This document shows positions 1 through 8,307 of a stretch of DNA of 64,000 nucleotides, piece after piece. The notes under the pieces were generated by a model. That model saw only the letters and a list, made by a program, of their open reading frames with translations, searched no databases and was not told the origin of the DNA. Position numbers and translations under genes: made by a program. The stretch comes from Streptomyces endophytica (GTDB taxonomy: Bacteria; Actinomycetota; Actinomycetes; Streptomycetales; Streptomycetaceae), in contig NZ_CP110636.1 in assembly GCF_026153355.1 (NCBI RefSeq), positions 2,356,001 to 2,420,000 on the forward strand, in the 5' to 3' direction. Position 1 is the stretch's first letter. Each line of letters starts with the position of its first letter.

Positions 1-556
1 CTTCGGTCTGGATTCGTACGGCGGGTCGGCGGGCTACAAATACGCCTCCTCTCGTGAGGCCTCTCTGTTGGGCGGTCGGCTTCGGTTCGATCCGACGCGG
101 GAGGGGCGGCGGATGGTGCGGGGGCCGCGGACGCGTCGTCGCGGCTTCTTCCTCCGGGCCGAGACAGCGCTGGAAGCACTGAACGGCGAGCGGAACACCC
201 AGCGGCTCTCCCAGGCCCCGGACGAGATGAGCCACGGCGAGAGCTTCCTGCTGGCCTTCCGTGAACGGTTCGCCGAGCGCGGGCTGTACGTGATGGACGA
301 GCCGGAGGCGGCGCTGTCCTTCTCCTCCTGTCTGGAACTGGTCGGGCTGATGGACGAGTTGGCGCGGATAGGCGCCCAGGTCGTGTGTGCCACCCACTCA
401 CCGCTGCTGACGGCACTCCCCGGTGCGGAGATCGTGGAGGTCGGCGAGCACGGCATGCGGTCGGTGGAATGGGCGGAGCTGGGCCTCGTCGACCACTGGC
501 GGCGATACCTCAGCGACCCGCGGGCCTATCTGCGCCATGTGCTGGCATCGGGCTGA
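1..556 (+). CDS. AAA family ATPase, C-terminal part (5' end outside window)
   Basis: The frame is open from base 2, so the start and the expected Walker A P-loop lie upstream of the window; 184 residues are visible. The segment holds an ABC/SMC-like signature (SHGES), a Walker B strand ending in the catalytic acidic pair (LYVMDEPEAAL) and an H-loop (CATHSPLL). This order matches the soluble single-protein AAA_21/AAA_23-type ATPases (COG3910-like) rather than transporters, as no membrane partner is visible. The first in-frame start-like codon, TTG at 68, falls inside the conserved fold and should not be taken as the start. Substrate or partner cannot be inferred from what is visible. Confidence 0.8.
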   Translation, partial: FGLDSYGGSAGYKYASSREASLLGGRLRFDPTREGRRMVRGPRTRRRGFFLRAETALEALNGERNTQRLSQAPDEMSHGESFLLAFRERFAERGLYVMDEPEAALSFSSCLELVGLMDELARIGAQVVCATHSPLLTALPGAEIVEVGEHGMRSVEWAELGLVDHWRRYLSDPRAYLRHVLASG

Positions 557-632
557 GCCACGACGAACTCCGACGCCCCCCGCGCCGCCGTCCGCCCCCG
601 CGCAACCATCCGCCTCCACTTAGCCGATCCGC

Positions 633-722
633 CCCGCGCCTCCCTGTGACGTCACGCCGCCCCGCGCCTGCCTGTGACGTCACGCCGCCCCGCGCCTGCC
701 TGTGACGTCACGCCGCCCCGCG
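633..722. repeat. Three tandem 28-bp repeats carrying a TGACGTCA palindrome
   Basis: The octamer TGACGTCA occurs at 647, 675 and 703, exactly 28 bp apart, embedded in near-identical flanks (consensus TGTGACGTCACGCCGCCCCG plus 8 bp). A second degenerate series (CGCAACC-N-TCGGCCTCC) continues through about 790. The block fills the spacer between the ATPase and the end of the monooxygenase gene. No gene is seen between 557 and 814. Confidence 0.8.
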
Positions 723-814
723 CCTCGCGGCCATCCGACCCTCGCAACCGTCGGCCTCCTCGCAACCCTCGGCCTCCGCGCAACCGTTCGCCTCCGCGGA
801 GCCGCCCGCCCCGC

Positions 815-2422
815 TCAGCCGTTCGCCGGCGCGGCGCCGGTCCACCGTATGAGCGCGCTGCGCAGGGCCGCGGCACGCTCGGCGGGGGCCGTGGAGTCGG
901 TGGCCCAGGCGATGTAGCCGTCGGGGCGTATCAGCAGGGCGGTACGGCGGCCGCTGTCCCAGGTGGCCGGGAGGACGCGGTCGTCGTCCGGACGCGGGGC
1001 GGTGGGCTCGTCGGCGGGGGTGACGAGGACGAACTTCCCCTCGCGGAGGAGTTCGTAGAGCCGGCCGCCGCCGGCCAGGCGGAGGTCCGGGGCGCGGTGG
1101 CCGGCGAGCCGATGGGCACCCGGCCCGGCCGGATAGCTGATGCCGATACCGGAGAGCGTGCGTATCGCGCGGCGGGACACCGGCCTCAGATGGTTGATGA
1201 CCCGCGCGGCGATTCCCCGGACCGCACGCCCGGGAGTGGAGTGCAGCAGGGTCAACCGCAGGATGGCGCCGCTGCTGCGCAGCACCGACTTGCCAACCGG
1301 ATGCCGCTCGGCCTGATAGCTGTCCAGCAGGGACTCGGGGGAGTGGCCGCGTAGCACGGCGGCCAGCTTCCAGCCGAGGTTGGCGGCGTCCTGGAGACCG
1401 GTGTTCATGCCCTGACCGCCCGCGGGGGAGTGGACATGCGCGGCGTCCCCGGCGAGGAAGACCCGCCCGACGCGGTACTGCGGGGCCTGGCGTTCGTCGC
1501 TGTGGAAACGGGAGATCCAGCGGGCGTCCCGCATGCCGTAGTCCGTACCGAGCGCGAGCCGGGTGACCTCGCGGACCTCGTCGAGATCGGCGGGCGCGGT
1601 GTCGTCGGCCTGGCGCTGGCGGTTCCAGCCGATGACGCGGTACCAGCCGTCCCCGAACGAGCCGATCAGCGCGAAGGCCTCACCCATGGCGTTGACGATG
1701 AAGGGGGAGGGAGGCTCCTCGGCCAGTCGGACGTCGGCGAGGATCACCGAGCGGATCACCGACTTCCCGGGGAAGGGCAGGCCCACGGCCTCCCGGATCG
1801 TGCTGCGCACGCCGTCGGTGCCGACGAGGTAGGCGGCGCGGGCGCTGCCGATGCCGTCGGCGGTGCGCAGCTTCACCGTCACCCCCTCCTCGTCCTGGTC
1901 GAGGCCGAGCACCTCCGAGTCGTACCGGAACACCACACCGGCCTTCCGCGCGCGGCGCTCCAGCAGCTGCTCGACCTCGAACTGCGGAGTGATCAGGACG
2001 AAGGGGAAGCGGGTGGTGAGCTGGGTGGGGTCGAGAGTGGCCTCGCCGAACATCTGGAGGCGGGGGATCGGATGACCGCCGGCGACCAGCTCATCGGCCA
2101 GGCCGCGGGCGTCGAGCTGTTCGAGCGTGCGCGCATGGACGGCGAGGGCGCGGGTGAGGTTGCTGGTCGTGTCGGCGCGGCGTTCGAGAAGCGTGACGGA
2201 CAGGCCGGCCTCGGCGAGGTCCCCGGCGAGCAGCAGCCCGGTGGGCCCGGCACCGACGACGAAGACGTCCGCGGTGTCCGTCAGCTCTGCGGCGTCCGCG
2301 CTCTCAGCGCTGGGCGCGAGGTGTGCGCGGGCTCCCGGCACGTCCCTGACCTCGGCGTTTCTGGCCGTGCTGAGCCCCTGGTCCTGGGTGCCGGGCCGGT
2401 CCGTGCGGTTCGTGGCGTCCAT
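815..2422 (-). CDS. FAD-dependent aromatic monooxygenase (PheA/TfdB type)
   Basis: 535 residues. An N-terminal Rossmann fold has the dinucleotide motif VVGAGPTG at about residues 55-62 and the ERR acidic end. The second FAD motif, LAGDAAHVHSPAGGQG, lies at about residue 345, followed by the NTGLQDAANLGWKL helix typical of PF01494 flavin hydroxylases. Members hydroxylate aromatic substrates with NAD(P)H; some inactivate antibiotics such as rifampicin or tetracycline, but nothing here fixes the substrate. The ATG at 2422 is preferred over longer in-frame starts because AGGAGG sits 8 nt upstream. The first ~50 residues are a non-conserved polar extension. The gene diverges from a TetR regulator with an operator array between them, so it is probably repressed until a ligand arrives. 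Confidence 0.88.
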   Translation of the reverse strand: MDATNRTDRPGTQDQGLSTARNAEVRDVPGARAHLAPSAESADAAELTDTADVFVVGAGPTGLLLAGDLAEAGLSVTLLERRADTTSNLTRALAVHARTLEQLDARGLADELVAGGHPIPRLQMFGEATLDPTQLTTRFPFVLITPQFEVEQLLERRARKAGVVFRYDSEVLGLDQDEEGVTVKLRTADGIGSARAAYLVGTDGVRSTIREAVGLPFPGKSVIRSVILADVRLAEEPPSPFIVNAMGEAFALIGSFGDGWYRVIGWNRQRQADDTAPADLDEVREVTRLALGTDYGMRDARWISRFHSDERQAPQYRVGRVFLAGDAAHVHSPAGGQGMNTGLQDAANLGWKLAAVLRGHSPESLLDSYQAERHPVGKSVLRSSGAILRLTLLHSTPGRAVRGIAARVINHLRPVSRRAIRTLSGIGISYPAGPGAHRLAGHRAPDLRLAGGGRLYELLREGKFVLVTPADEPTAPRPDDDRVLPATWDSGRRTALLIRPDGYIAWATDSTAPAERAAALRSALIRWTGAAPANG

Positions 2423-2488
2423 GGCTTCCGCCTCCTCTTGCGTGCGCCTGGGCCTATGCCAACGCATGTTGGTCAACGCTTGTTGGCA

Positions 2489-2518
2489 AGCGTAGGTCGC
2501 GTCGGCTTGGCATGTCAA
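2489..2518 (-). promoter_or_regulatory. Predicted promoter of the monooxygenase gene
   Basis: On the minus strand a consensus -35 TTGACA (2518-2513) is followed after 18 bp by TACGCT (2494-2489). The transcript would start near 2482, inside the first operator pair, leaving a leader of about 60 nt with the AGGAGG ribosome site. Confidence 0.6.
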
Positions 2519-2536
2519 CAGTCGTTGGCCTACAGT
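2507..2536 (+). promoter_or_regulatory. Predicted promoter of the TetR gene, leaderless
   Basis: TTGGCA (2507-2512), an 18-bp spacer and TACAGT (2531-2536) place the transcription start 7 nt later, on or next to the ATG at 2544. No ribosome-binding site precedes that ATG, consistent with leaderless translation. Two operator dyads lie between and over the promoter elements, implying autoregulation. Confidence 0.6.
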
Positions 2537-2543
2537 TGTTGAC

Positions 2544-3287
2544 ATGCCGCACGATCGCCCTCTTACTGCTGCTGAGCCCGACGCCCCCGCCGAATCCGCG
2601 GCCCGCGGCACCGGCACCGGCACCGACATCGGCACGGCCACCGACAGCGACATCGAAGCCGCTGCCGGCGCCTCGTCCGCGGGTGCCTCCGGCGCCTCAC
2701 CCGCCGGTGCCCGGACCGCCGGCCCCGCGGACCCGCCCCGCCGGTCCGCCGCGACCCGGGCCGCGATCCTGGCCGCCGCCCGTGACCGCTTCGCCGCGGA
2801 CGGCTACGAGCGCGCCACGATCCGCGCCATCGCGCGCGAAGCGGGCATCGACCCGTCGATGGTCATGCGCTACTACGGCAACAAGGCCGGCCTCTTCGCG
2901 GCCGCCTCCGAGATCGAGGTGCACGCGCCCGACCTGAGCCACGTACCGCGGGAAGAAGCCGGCGCCCGGCTCGTACGTCACTTCCTCGAACGGTGGGAGG
3001 GCGACGAGGTGCTGACCGGCATGTTGCGCGTCGGCGCGACGAACGAGGCGGGCGCGGAGCGGATGCGCGGGGTGTTCGCCGAACAGATCAGGCCGGTGCT
3101 CACGGCGGTCTGCCCGGTCCCCGAGGAGGCCCCGAAGCGCGCGGCGCTGATCGCCTCCCAAATACTCGGCATGGCGCTGTGCCGTTACATCCTGCACCTC
3201 CCGCCGGCCGTCGCGCTCAGCCATGACGAGGTCATCGCCTGGCTGGCACCCACGATCCAGCGCTATCTGACGGCGGAGCAGCCGTAA
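2544..3287 (+). CDS. TetR family transcriptional regulator with long N-terminal extension
   Basis: 247 residues. The TetR helix-turn-helix is clear (ATRAAILAAARDRFAADGYE, then IRAIAREAGIDPSMVMRYYG), starting only near residue 68; the first ~67 residues are an Ala/Gly/Thr-rich, probably disordered extension. The C-terminal part (EEAGARLVRHFLERWEG) resembles the TetR_C_16 class of ligand-binding domains. It diverges from an FAD monooxygenase and shares an operator array with it, so it is probably the ligand-responsive repressor of that gene and of itself. A 31-bp direct repeat (3266 and 3297) duplicates its last codons and stop just downstream. Confidence 0.88.
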   Translation: MPHDRPLTAAEPDAPAESAARGTGTGTDIGTATDSDIEAAAGASSAGASGASPAGARTAGPADPPRRSAATRAAILAAARDRFAADGYERATIRAIAREAGIDPSMVMRYYGNKAGLFAAASEIEVHAPDLSHVPREEAGARLVRHFLERWEGDEVLTGMLRVGATNEAGAERMRGVFAEQIRPVLTAVCPVPEEAPKRAALIASQILGMALCRYILHLPPAVALSHDEVIAWLAPTIQRYLTAEQP

Positions 3288-3319
3288 GGCGGGCGGTCTG
3301 ACGGCGGAGCAGCCGTAGG
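3266..3319. repeat. 31-bp direct duplication of the tetR 3' end
   Basis: TCTGACGGCGGAGCAGCCGTA begins at 3266 and again at 3297. The first copy contains the last codons and TAA stop of tetR; the second lies wholly in the spacer. Confidence 0.8.
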
Positions 3320-3334
3320 GCGGCCGGTCGCCGT

Positions 3335-3715
3335 TCAGTCCCCTGACAATGGCCGCGGCACCCGTCCGGCCACCCGTCCCATATGCCCTTCGAAGACCTG
3401 CCGCGCCTCCGGAGTCAGCGTCCGGAGCGCCACCATCGCCGTGAGGATCACATCGCACAGCTCGCTGTGCACGTCGTCCCAGGTGTGACTGTGCCCCTTG
3501 CGCGGGTTCTGGCCCGTGGCGCCGATCACGGCCTGCGCGACCTCGCCCGCCTCCTCGGAGAGCTTCAGGATGCGCAGCAGCCGCTCCTGCTCCGCTGGCA
3601 GCGCGCTCGCGCCGTCGAGCCAGCGCACCAGCTGGTCGACGGTTTCCCAGACGGCTGACAGGGCGTCGGCCACAGGCACGGACGAGGCGTCGACGGGCGG
3701 AGGCGTATCGGACAT
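3335..3715 (-). CDS. MazG-like family protein
   Basis: 126 residues. It carries the conserved signature of the actinobacterial MazG-like family (PF12643): RILKLSEEAGEVAQAVIGA, then NPRKGHSHTWDDVHSELCDV. The EExxE and ExxD acidic residues correspond to the metal-binding helices of MazG-type nucleotide pyrophosphohydrolases, so hydrolysis of a nucleoside triphosphate to monophosphate and PPi is the likely chemistry; the substrate is unknown. It is a lone gene convergent with tetR. The ATG at 3715 has no strong ribosome site, so the start could be leaderless. Confidence 0.85.
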   Translation of the reverse strand: MSDTPPPVDASSVPVADALSAVWETVDQLVRWLDGASALPAEQERLLRILKLSEEAGEVAQAVIGATGQNPRKGHSHTWDDVHSELCDVILTAMVALRTLTPEARQVFEGHMGRVAGRVPRPLSGD

Positions 3716-3749
3716 GGCCCGATTGTGCCCGTCTCCGGCGGCGTACGTG

Positions 3750-3860
3750 CCTAGGGTGGATCAACCGCCGTATGTGAAGCACGGTATGTGAACCGCCACA
3801 GGTGAAACGTCGTATACGCAGCGCCGTGTACGAACTGCCGCACACGAACCCCGTATTGCT
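3750..3860. repeat. Degenerate 14-18 bp repeats in the MazG-cupin spacer
   Basis: Imperfect copies of CCGnnGTATGTGAA recur from about 3760 to 3855. The block separates the divergent MazG-like and cupin genes and probably contains their promoters, but I cannot assign a clear -35/-10 pair. Confidence 0.45.
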
Positions 3861-3889
3861 GCTGACTGGTGGGAAGGGGCACGCCGCAG

Positions 3890-4456
3890 ATGGCCGAGCA
3901 CCGCACGTCCCGCGATCCGCTCCCCGAGGCGCTGGTCGACTTCTACGGCCTGGTGCCGCTGCCGCGTGAGGGCGGACGGTTCCGGCCTACGTGGTCGGGC
4001 CCGCCCCGGGCCGACGGGCGGCCCGAGGGTACGGCGATCGTGATGCTGCTGACCGCTGAGCCGGGCGACTACTCCGCCCTGCACCGGCTGCCGACCGACG
4101 AGATCTGGCACTTCTACCGGGGCGATCCCCTCACCCTCTTCCTGCTGACCGAAGGGCCCGAGGAAGACGGGCAGCCCCAGGGGGCCGAGGGGCGCGGGGT
4201 GAGCACTCCGGATGGCCGCGCGGCCCGTACGGTCGTCCTCGGGCCGGATGTCCTGGGCGGGCAGCACGTCCAGTTCACCGTGCCGGCCGGGACGTGGATG
4301 GCCGCCGAGGTCGCCGAGGGCGGATCGTGGACGCTGTTCGGCTGCACGATGGCGCCCGGTTTCACCTTCGAGGACTACGAACACGGGGACGGCGCCGAAC
4401 TGGCCGCGCGGTTTCCGCGGGAGGCAGCGCGGATCGCCGCGCTGAGCCGGCCATGA
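3890..4456 (+). CDS. Cupin, DUF985 family
   Basis: 188 residues from the ATG at 3890, which has GAAGGGG 11 nt upstream; a GTG at 3869 would add 7 residues. The sequence follows the DUF985 (PF06172) pattern: a substrate-side motif [20 protein letters not shown] with the cupin histidines, and later [20 protein letters not shown] and [13 protein letters not shown]. The fold is a single beta-barrel; members are often annotated as epimerase-like or sugar-binding, but function is not established. Its stop overlaps the start of the downstream SDR gene (ATGA), so the two are probably co-translated. Confidence 0.88.
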   Translation: MAEHRTSRDPLPEALVDFYGLVPLPREGGRFRPTWSGPPRADGRPEGTAIVMLLTAEPGDYSALHRLPTDEIWHFYRGDPLTLFLLTEGPEEDGQPQGAEGRGVSTPDGRAARTVVLGPDVLGGQHVQFTVPAGTWMAAEVAEGGSWTLFGCTMAPGFTFEDYEHGDGAELAARFPREAARIAALSRP

Positions 4457-5703
4457 CAGGGGAGCGAGCCCCTTTCGGCCTGAACGGTGGCGGGGCGGCG
4501 ATTACTCCCGGTGACCGCCTTGTACCGGTCGTATCCGGCCAGGCCGCCGCGGACGGCGCAGGCGGCGCAGGCGGCCCAGACAGGCCGGGCAGTCCGGGCG
4601 GACCAGGCAGTCCGGGTGGCCCTGGCGGCCTGGGCGGCCCAGGCAGTCGGGGAGGAGCAGACGACCCAAGTGGCCCGACCGGTCCTGGGGGCTCGGAGGG
4701 CTCGGAGAGCTCGGAGCGCTCGGAGCGCTCGGAGCGCTCGGCCGGTCCGGATGGTCCGCGTGATCCGGCCGGTCCGGATGGTCCGGCCGGTCCGCGTGGT
4801 TCGGGCGGCCAGGCCGACCAGGCGGCGCGCCAGTTGGGCATGGCTGCCGATCAGCGAGGCACCGTCCGCCGCCCCCCTCACACCGACCACCCCTCTCCTG
4901 GCCATCACCTCCGCTCTCACCCCCAGCCCCAGCTCCACCCCCACCTCCCCGACCTCTCCGGGCAGGTGGTGCTCGTTACCGGGGCCGCGGGTGGGGTGGG
5001 GCAAGGCATTGCGGGGCGGTTCGCGCAGGCCGGGGCGGCGGTGGTGGTGCACTACCGGACCGGGGCCGAGGCGGCGCGGGCGCTGGTGGGTCGGATCGAG
5101 GACGGCGGCGGGAGTGCGCTGGCGCTGGCGGCCGACCTGGCCGTCGAGGAGGAGTGCCACCGGCTGGTGACCGAGGCGGCCGGCTGGCGCGGGCGGCTCA
5201 CCGCGCTGGTGAACAACGCCGCGGTGCAGCCGACGCAGGAGCTGGCGGGGATGTCGCTCGCCGACTGGCGGGCGGTGGCCGACCTCAACGTGCACTCGGT
5301 GTTCGCCTGCACCCAGGCCGCGGCGGCCGTGATGCGGGAGGGCGGCGGCGGGTCGGTGACCCACATCGCCTCGATCGAGGCGGACCGTCCGGCGCCGCAG
5401 CACGCCCACTACTGCGCCTCCAAGGCGGCGGTGGTCATGCACGCCCGCGCAGCCGCGCTGGAGTACGGCCGGTACGGCATCCGCGTCAACAGCGTCTCGC
5501 CGGGCCTGATCGACCGGCCCGGGCTGGCCGAGGACTGGCCCGACGGAGTACGGCGCTGGCACGCGGCGGCGCCCACCGGGCGGTTGGGGCGGCCGGAGGA
5601 CGTGGGCGACGCCTGTGTGTTCCTCGCCTCGCCGATGGCGTCCTGGATCACCGGACAGGACCTCGTGGTGGACGGCGGGGTCTCGGCCCGCCCTACGTGG
5701 TGA
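4453..5703 (+). CDS. SDR family oxidoreductase with low-complexity N-terminal extension
   Basis: 416 residues if translation starts at the ATG overlapping the cupin stop. The catalytic domain begins only near residue 168: [15 protein letters not shown] (cofactor motif TGxxxGxG), NNAA, the active-site Ser followed by YCASK, and a C-terminal [10 protein letters not shown], all classical short-chain dehydrogenase/reductase features. The first ~165 residues are collagen-like Gly/Pro repeats plus an [10 protein letters not shown] run encoded by tandem repeats, with more A/T in third positions than the domain. A later start close to residue 150 is possible and would give a normal-sized SDR of about 255 residues. 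The substrate is unknown. Confidence 0.85.
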   Translation: MTGERAPFGLNGGGAAITPGDRLVPVVSGQAAADGAGGAGGPDRPGSPGGPGSPGGPGGLGGPGSRGGADDPSGPTGPGGSEGSESSERSERSERSAGPDGPRDPAGPDGPAGPRGSGGQADQAARQLGMAADQRGTVRRPPHTDHPSPGHHLRSHPQPQLHPHLPDLSGQVVLVTGAAGGVGQGIAGRFAQAGAAVVVHYRTGAEAARALVGRIEDGGGSALALAADLAVEEECHRLVTEAAGWRGRLTALVNNAAVQPTQELAGMSLADWRAVADLNVHSVFACTQAAAAVMREGGGGSVTHIASIEADRPAPQHAHYCASKAAVVMHARAAALEYGRYGIRVNSVSPGLIDRPGLAEDWPDGVRRWHAAAPTGRLGRPEDVGDACVFLASPMASWITGQDLVVDGGVSARPTW

Positions 5704-5802
5704 GGCCCACACCGTAGGGGGGCCCACACCGTAGGGAGGCCCCGGGCCCCGTCCTGCGCGGTGACTCCTCCGCCCGGAGGCGCAGTACTTTCACCGTGCT
5801 AT

Positions 5803-6020
5803 GAGACGAGGCCCACCGCACCAAGCGACGAGGCCCATCGGCCTACGAGGCGAGGCCCACCGCACTAAGCGACGAGGCCCATCGGCCTACGAGGCGAGGC
5901 CCACCGCGCTGAGCGACGAGGTCCACCGCGCTACGGGACAAGGCCCATCGGGCTACGAAACGAAGCCCACCACGCCACGAACCGAGGCCCACCACGCCAC
6001 GAACCGAGGCCCACCGCCAA
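5803..6020. repeat. Ten tandem 22-bp repeats
   Basis: The core GAGGCCCA(C/T)CG recurs with an exact 22-bp period. The GGCCCA positions, or their variants, are 5810, 5832, 5854, 5876, 5898, 5920, 5942, 5964, 5986 and 6008. The array lies between the SDR gene and the end of the minus-strand hypothetical gene. There are no unique spacers, so it is not a CRISPR array. Open frames through it are by-products of the repeat. Confidence 0.88.
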
Positions 6021-6111
6021 CACCCCAGCCCGCCCCAGCCCTCCACAGCCCACCCCGGCCCGTTCCAGCCGCCCAAGCCGGCCAAAACCCCAGCCCAGCC
6101 CCGACGAACCG

Positions 6112-6549
6112 TTACGGCCACACCAGGCAATACGCCTGGTGCCCCGCCTCGTGGAGGCGGTGGCTGAAGTCCTGCCATTCGTGGAGGAGCTGGTAGACGG
6201 CGAAGGCGTCGCGGGGGCCGCCGCGGTCGGGGACCGTGGACCAGATGAAGGCGGCCGCGCCGACCGATTCCTCGCCGATGCCGCGCAGCGGGTCGACCAC
6301 GGTCATGGGGAGCTTGACGACGGCGTAGTCGGGGTGGAGGACGACGAGTTCGAGCGGCGGAACCTTATGGAGGGGTATGCCCTCTATGCCGGTGAGGACC
6401 ATGGCGGCCATGGTCTCCGGCTTGATCTTGGTGAACATCCCGCCCATGCCGAGCTCGTCACCGCCGAGTTCCTCGGGGCGCATGGAGATCGGGACCCGGG
6501 CAGCTGTCGCGCCGTTGGGCGCGCCGAAGTATTTGTAGGTCACCCCCAT
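6112..6549 (-). CDS. Conserved hypothetical protein of Streptomyces type
   Basis: 145 residues from the ATG at 6549, preceded by AGGGG. I know no named domain. The protein is soluble, without signal peptide or membrane segment, and ends in a motif rich in aromatic and histidine residues (YQLLHEWQDFSHRLHEAGHQ, then AYCLVWP). An acidic/Met-rich stretch (RPEELGGDELGMGGMFTKIK) is also striking. Longer in-frame starts run to 6912, but the added residues are basic, of low complexity and unlike the core. The gene diverges from hemL. I recall similar proteins next to hemL in other Streptomyces, not checked. Confidence 0.7.
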   Translation of the reverse strand: MGVTYKYFGAPNGATAARVPISMRPEELGGDELGMGGMFTKIKPETMAAMVLTGIEGIPLHKVPPLELVVLHPDYAVVKLPMTVVDPLRGIGEESVGAAAFIWSTVPDRGGPRDAFAVYQLLHEWQDFSHRLHEAGHQAYCLVWP

Positions 6550-6992
6550 GCGGCCGCCCCTGATGTCCCCACCCTTGATGCCTTCGGTCTCGCGCCGGTG
6601 ACGGCCGCGCTGGGCGCGCCCGGAACCCCGGTCATCGGTTCCTTCGCCCAGTTCGCCACCGCGATGCATATCTCCACCCGACCACTCGCAGCCCCAGCCG
6701 CGCAACCCGATCATCGTCTCAGAGACCTCCCCCGTCACCGGCGCGCGAAACGCCCGGCCGCACGCCCCCGTGCGCCTCTGAGACCATTGCTTGCGTGACT
6801 CACTCGTCCGTCGCCCCAGTTTCGCAGACAAGCGGGGGCTGACGCCCGGTCGAAAGCGAGAGGAATCAAAAAAGGATCGAGTGGGAACCGCGCGGCGCCT
6901 TAGGTGGTCCAAGCGGGGATTCCCATGCCGTTGTCAGCCGGGGCGGTGCCCGTGCGCCGCTGCCCTCCCCGTTTATGCAGGTCAGGATCACA
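6550..6992. other. Divergent spacer upstream of hemL
   Basis: This stretch of 443 bp separates the hypothetical gene and hemL and should hold both promoters. No gene, RNA or clear operator is recognised in it; the hemL ribosome site (AGGTCAGGA) is at its right edge. Confidence 0.5.
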
Positions 6993-8300
6993 GTGTCTTT
7001 TCCGTATGAAGCCCCTGTTTCGCAGTCGCTGTTCGAGCGCGCCTCCGTGGTGACGCCCGGCGGCGTCAATTCACCGGTGCGGGCGTTCCGCGCCGTCGGC
7101 GGTACGCCCCGGTTCATGGTGTCCGGTACCGGTCCGTACCTCACCGACGCCGACGGCCGTGAGTACGTCGACCTCGTGTGCTCCTGGGGGCCGATGATCC
7201 TCGGGCACTCGCACCCCGAGGTGATCGCGGCGGTCCAGGAGGCGGTCGCGCGCGGCACGTCCTTCGGTACGCCCGGCGCGGGCGAGGTCGAGCTGGCCGA
7301 GGAGATCGTGGCCCGGATCGAGCCGGTCGAGCAGGTGCGCCTGGTGTCGTCCGGTACCGAGGCGACGATGTCGGCGATCCGTCTGGCGCGCGGGTTCACC
7401 GGCCGCCCCAAGGTGGTCAAGTTCGCCGGCTGCTACCACGGGCACGTGGACGCGCTGCTGGCCGCGGCCGGCTCGGGCGTGGCGACCTTCGGGCTGCCCG
7501 ACACGCCCGGTGTGACCGGCGCGCAGGCCGGCGACACGATCGTGCTGCCCTACAACGACCTGGAGGCGGTGCGGGCCGCGTTCGCCGCGCACCCGGGCGA
7601 GATCGCCTGCGTGATCACCGAGGCGTCGCCCGGCAACATGGGCGTGGTGCCGCCGCTGCCCGGCTTCAACCAGGGCCTTGCCGACCTGTGTGCCGAGGAC
7701 GGCGCGCTGTACATCTCCGACGAGGTGATGACCGGCTTCCGCGTCAGCAAGGCCGGTTGGTACGGGATCGACGGGGTTCGCCCGGACCTGATGACCTTCG
7801 GCAAGGTCATGGGCGGCGGTTTCCCGGCCGCGGCGTTCGGCGGCCGCGCCGACGTCATGGCGCACCTCGCGCCGGCCGGCCCGGTCTACCAGGCGGGCAC
7901 CCTGTCCGGGAACCCGATCGCCACCGCCGCCGGTGTCGCGCAGCTGCGGCTGCTGGACGACGCCGCGTACGAGAAGGTCGACGCGGTCTCCGCCGAGCTG
8001 CGTTCGCTGGTCAGCGGGGCGCTGGCCAAGGAGGGCGTGGCGCACCGGCTGCAGGTGGCGGGGAACATGTTCTCCGTCTTCTTCACCGAGCGGGACGTCA
8101 CCAACTACGACGAGGCCAAGGCGCAGGAGTCCTTCCGCTTCACCGCCTTCTTCCACTCGATGCTGTCCCAGGGCGTCTACCTCCCGCCGTCCGCGTTCGA
8201 GTCGTGGTTCGTCTCGACCGCGCACGACACCGCGGCCGTCGAGCGGATCGCGGCCGCCCTGCCGGCCGCCGCCCGGGCCGCCGCCGAAGCGACGGAATGA
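6993..8300 (+). CDS. hemL: Glutamate-1-semialdehyde 2,1-aminomutase
   Basis: 435 residues. It converts glutamate-1-semialdehyde to 5-aminolevulinate, the C5-pathway entry into haem and other tetrapyrroles, in the cytoplasm with PLP. Diagnostic features are [20 protein letters not shown] at the N terminus, [20 protein letters not shown], the PLP-binding region [10 protein letters not shown], the Schiff-base lysine in [18 protein letters not shown], and [12 protein letters not shown]. The GTG at 6993 with AGGTCAGGA just upstream fits the family N terminus ([17 protein letters not shown]) better than the ATG at 6975. It is followed after 7 nt by a phosphatase gene and then by cytochrome c maturation genes. 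Confidence 0.95.
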   Translation: MSFPYEAPVSQSLFERASVVTPGGVNSPVRAFRAVGGTPRFMVSGTGPYLTDADGREYVDLVCSWGPMILGHSHPEVIAAVQEAVARGTSFGTPGAGEVELAEEIVARIEPVEQVRLVSSGTEATMSAIRLARGFTGRPKVVKFAGCYHGHVDALLAAAGSGVATFGLPDTPGVTGAQAGDTIVLPYNDLEAVRAAFAAHPGEIACVITEASPGNMGVVPPLPGFNQGLADLCAEDGALYISDEVMTGFRVSKAGWYGIDGVRPDLMTFGKVMGGGFPAAAFGGRADVMAHLAPAGPVYQAGTLSGNPIATAAGVAQLRLLDDAAYEKVDAVSAELRSLVSGALAKEGVAHRLQVAGNMFSVFFTERDVTNYDEAKAQESFRFTAFFHSMLSQGVYLPPSAFESWFVSTAHDTAAVERIAAALPAAARAAAEATE

Positions 8301-8307
8301 GGGGGAA

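Larger units (their letters stand above)
2459..2542. promoter_or_regulatory. Operator array: two pairs of tandem 14-bp dyads
   Basis: Four dyads of the form (C/T)CAAC-N4-GTTGG are seen at 2459-2472, 2473-2486 and 2515-2528, with a variant CCTAC-N4-GTTGA at 2529-2542. They form two abutting pairs (28 bp each) separated by exactly 28 bp. One pair lies over the predicted start of the monooxygenase transcript; the other overlaps the regulator's own -10 box and the monooxygenase -35 box. This is most simply read as the binding array of the adjacent TetR protein. Confidence 0.75.

Noticed and set aside
4362..5727. Minus-strand frames opposite the cupin/SDR genes
   Set aside because: Shadow frames with RTGRT/RALRAL repeats produced by the plus-strand Gly/Pro and SER repeats.
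5803..6020. CRISPR array
   Set aside because: Units abut with no unique spacers, and no cas genes are present.
5801..6196. Open frame through the 22-bp repeats
   Set aside because: Composed of the repeat itself (RGPP/RGEAH units), with no ribosome site or domain.
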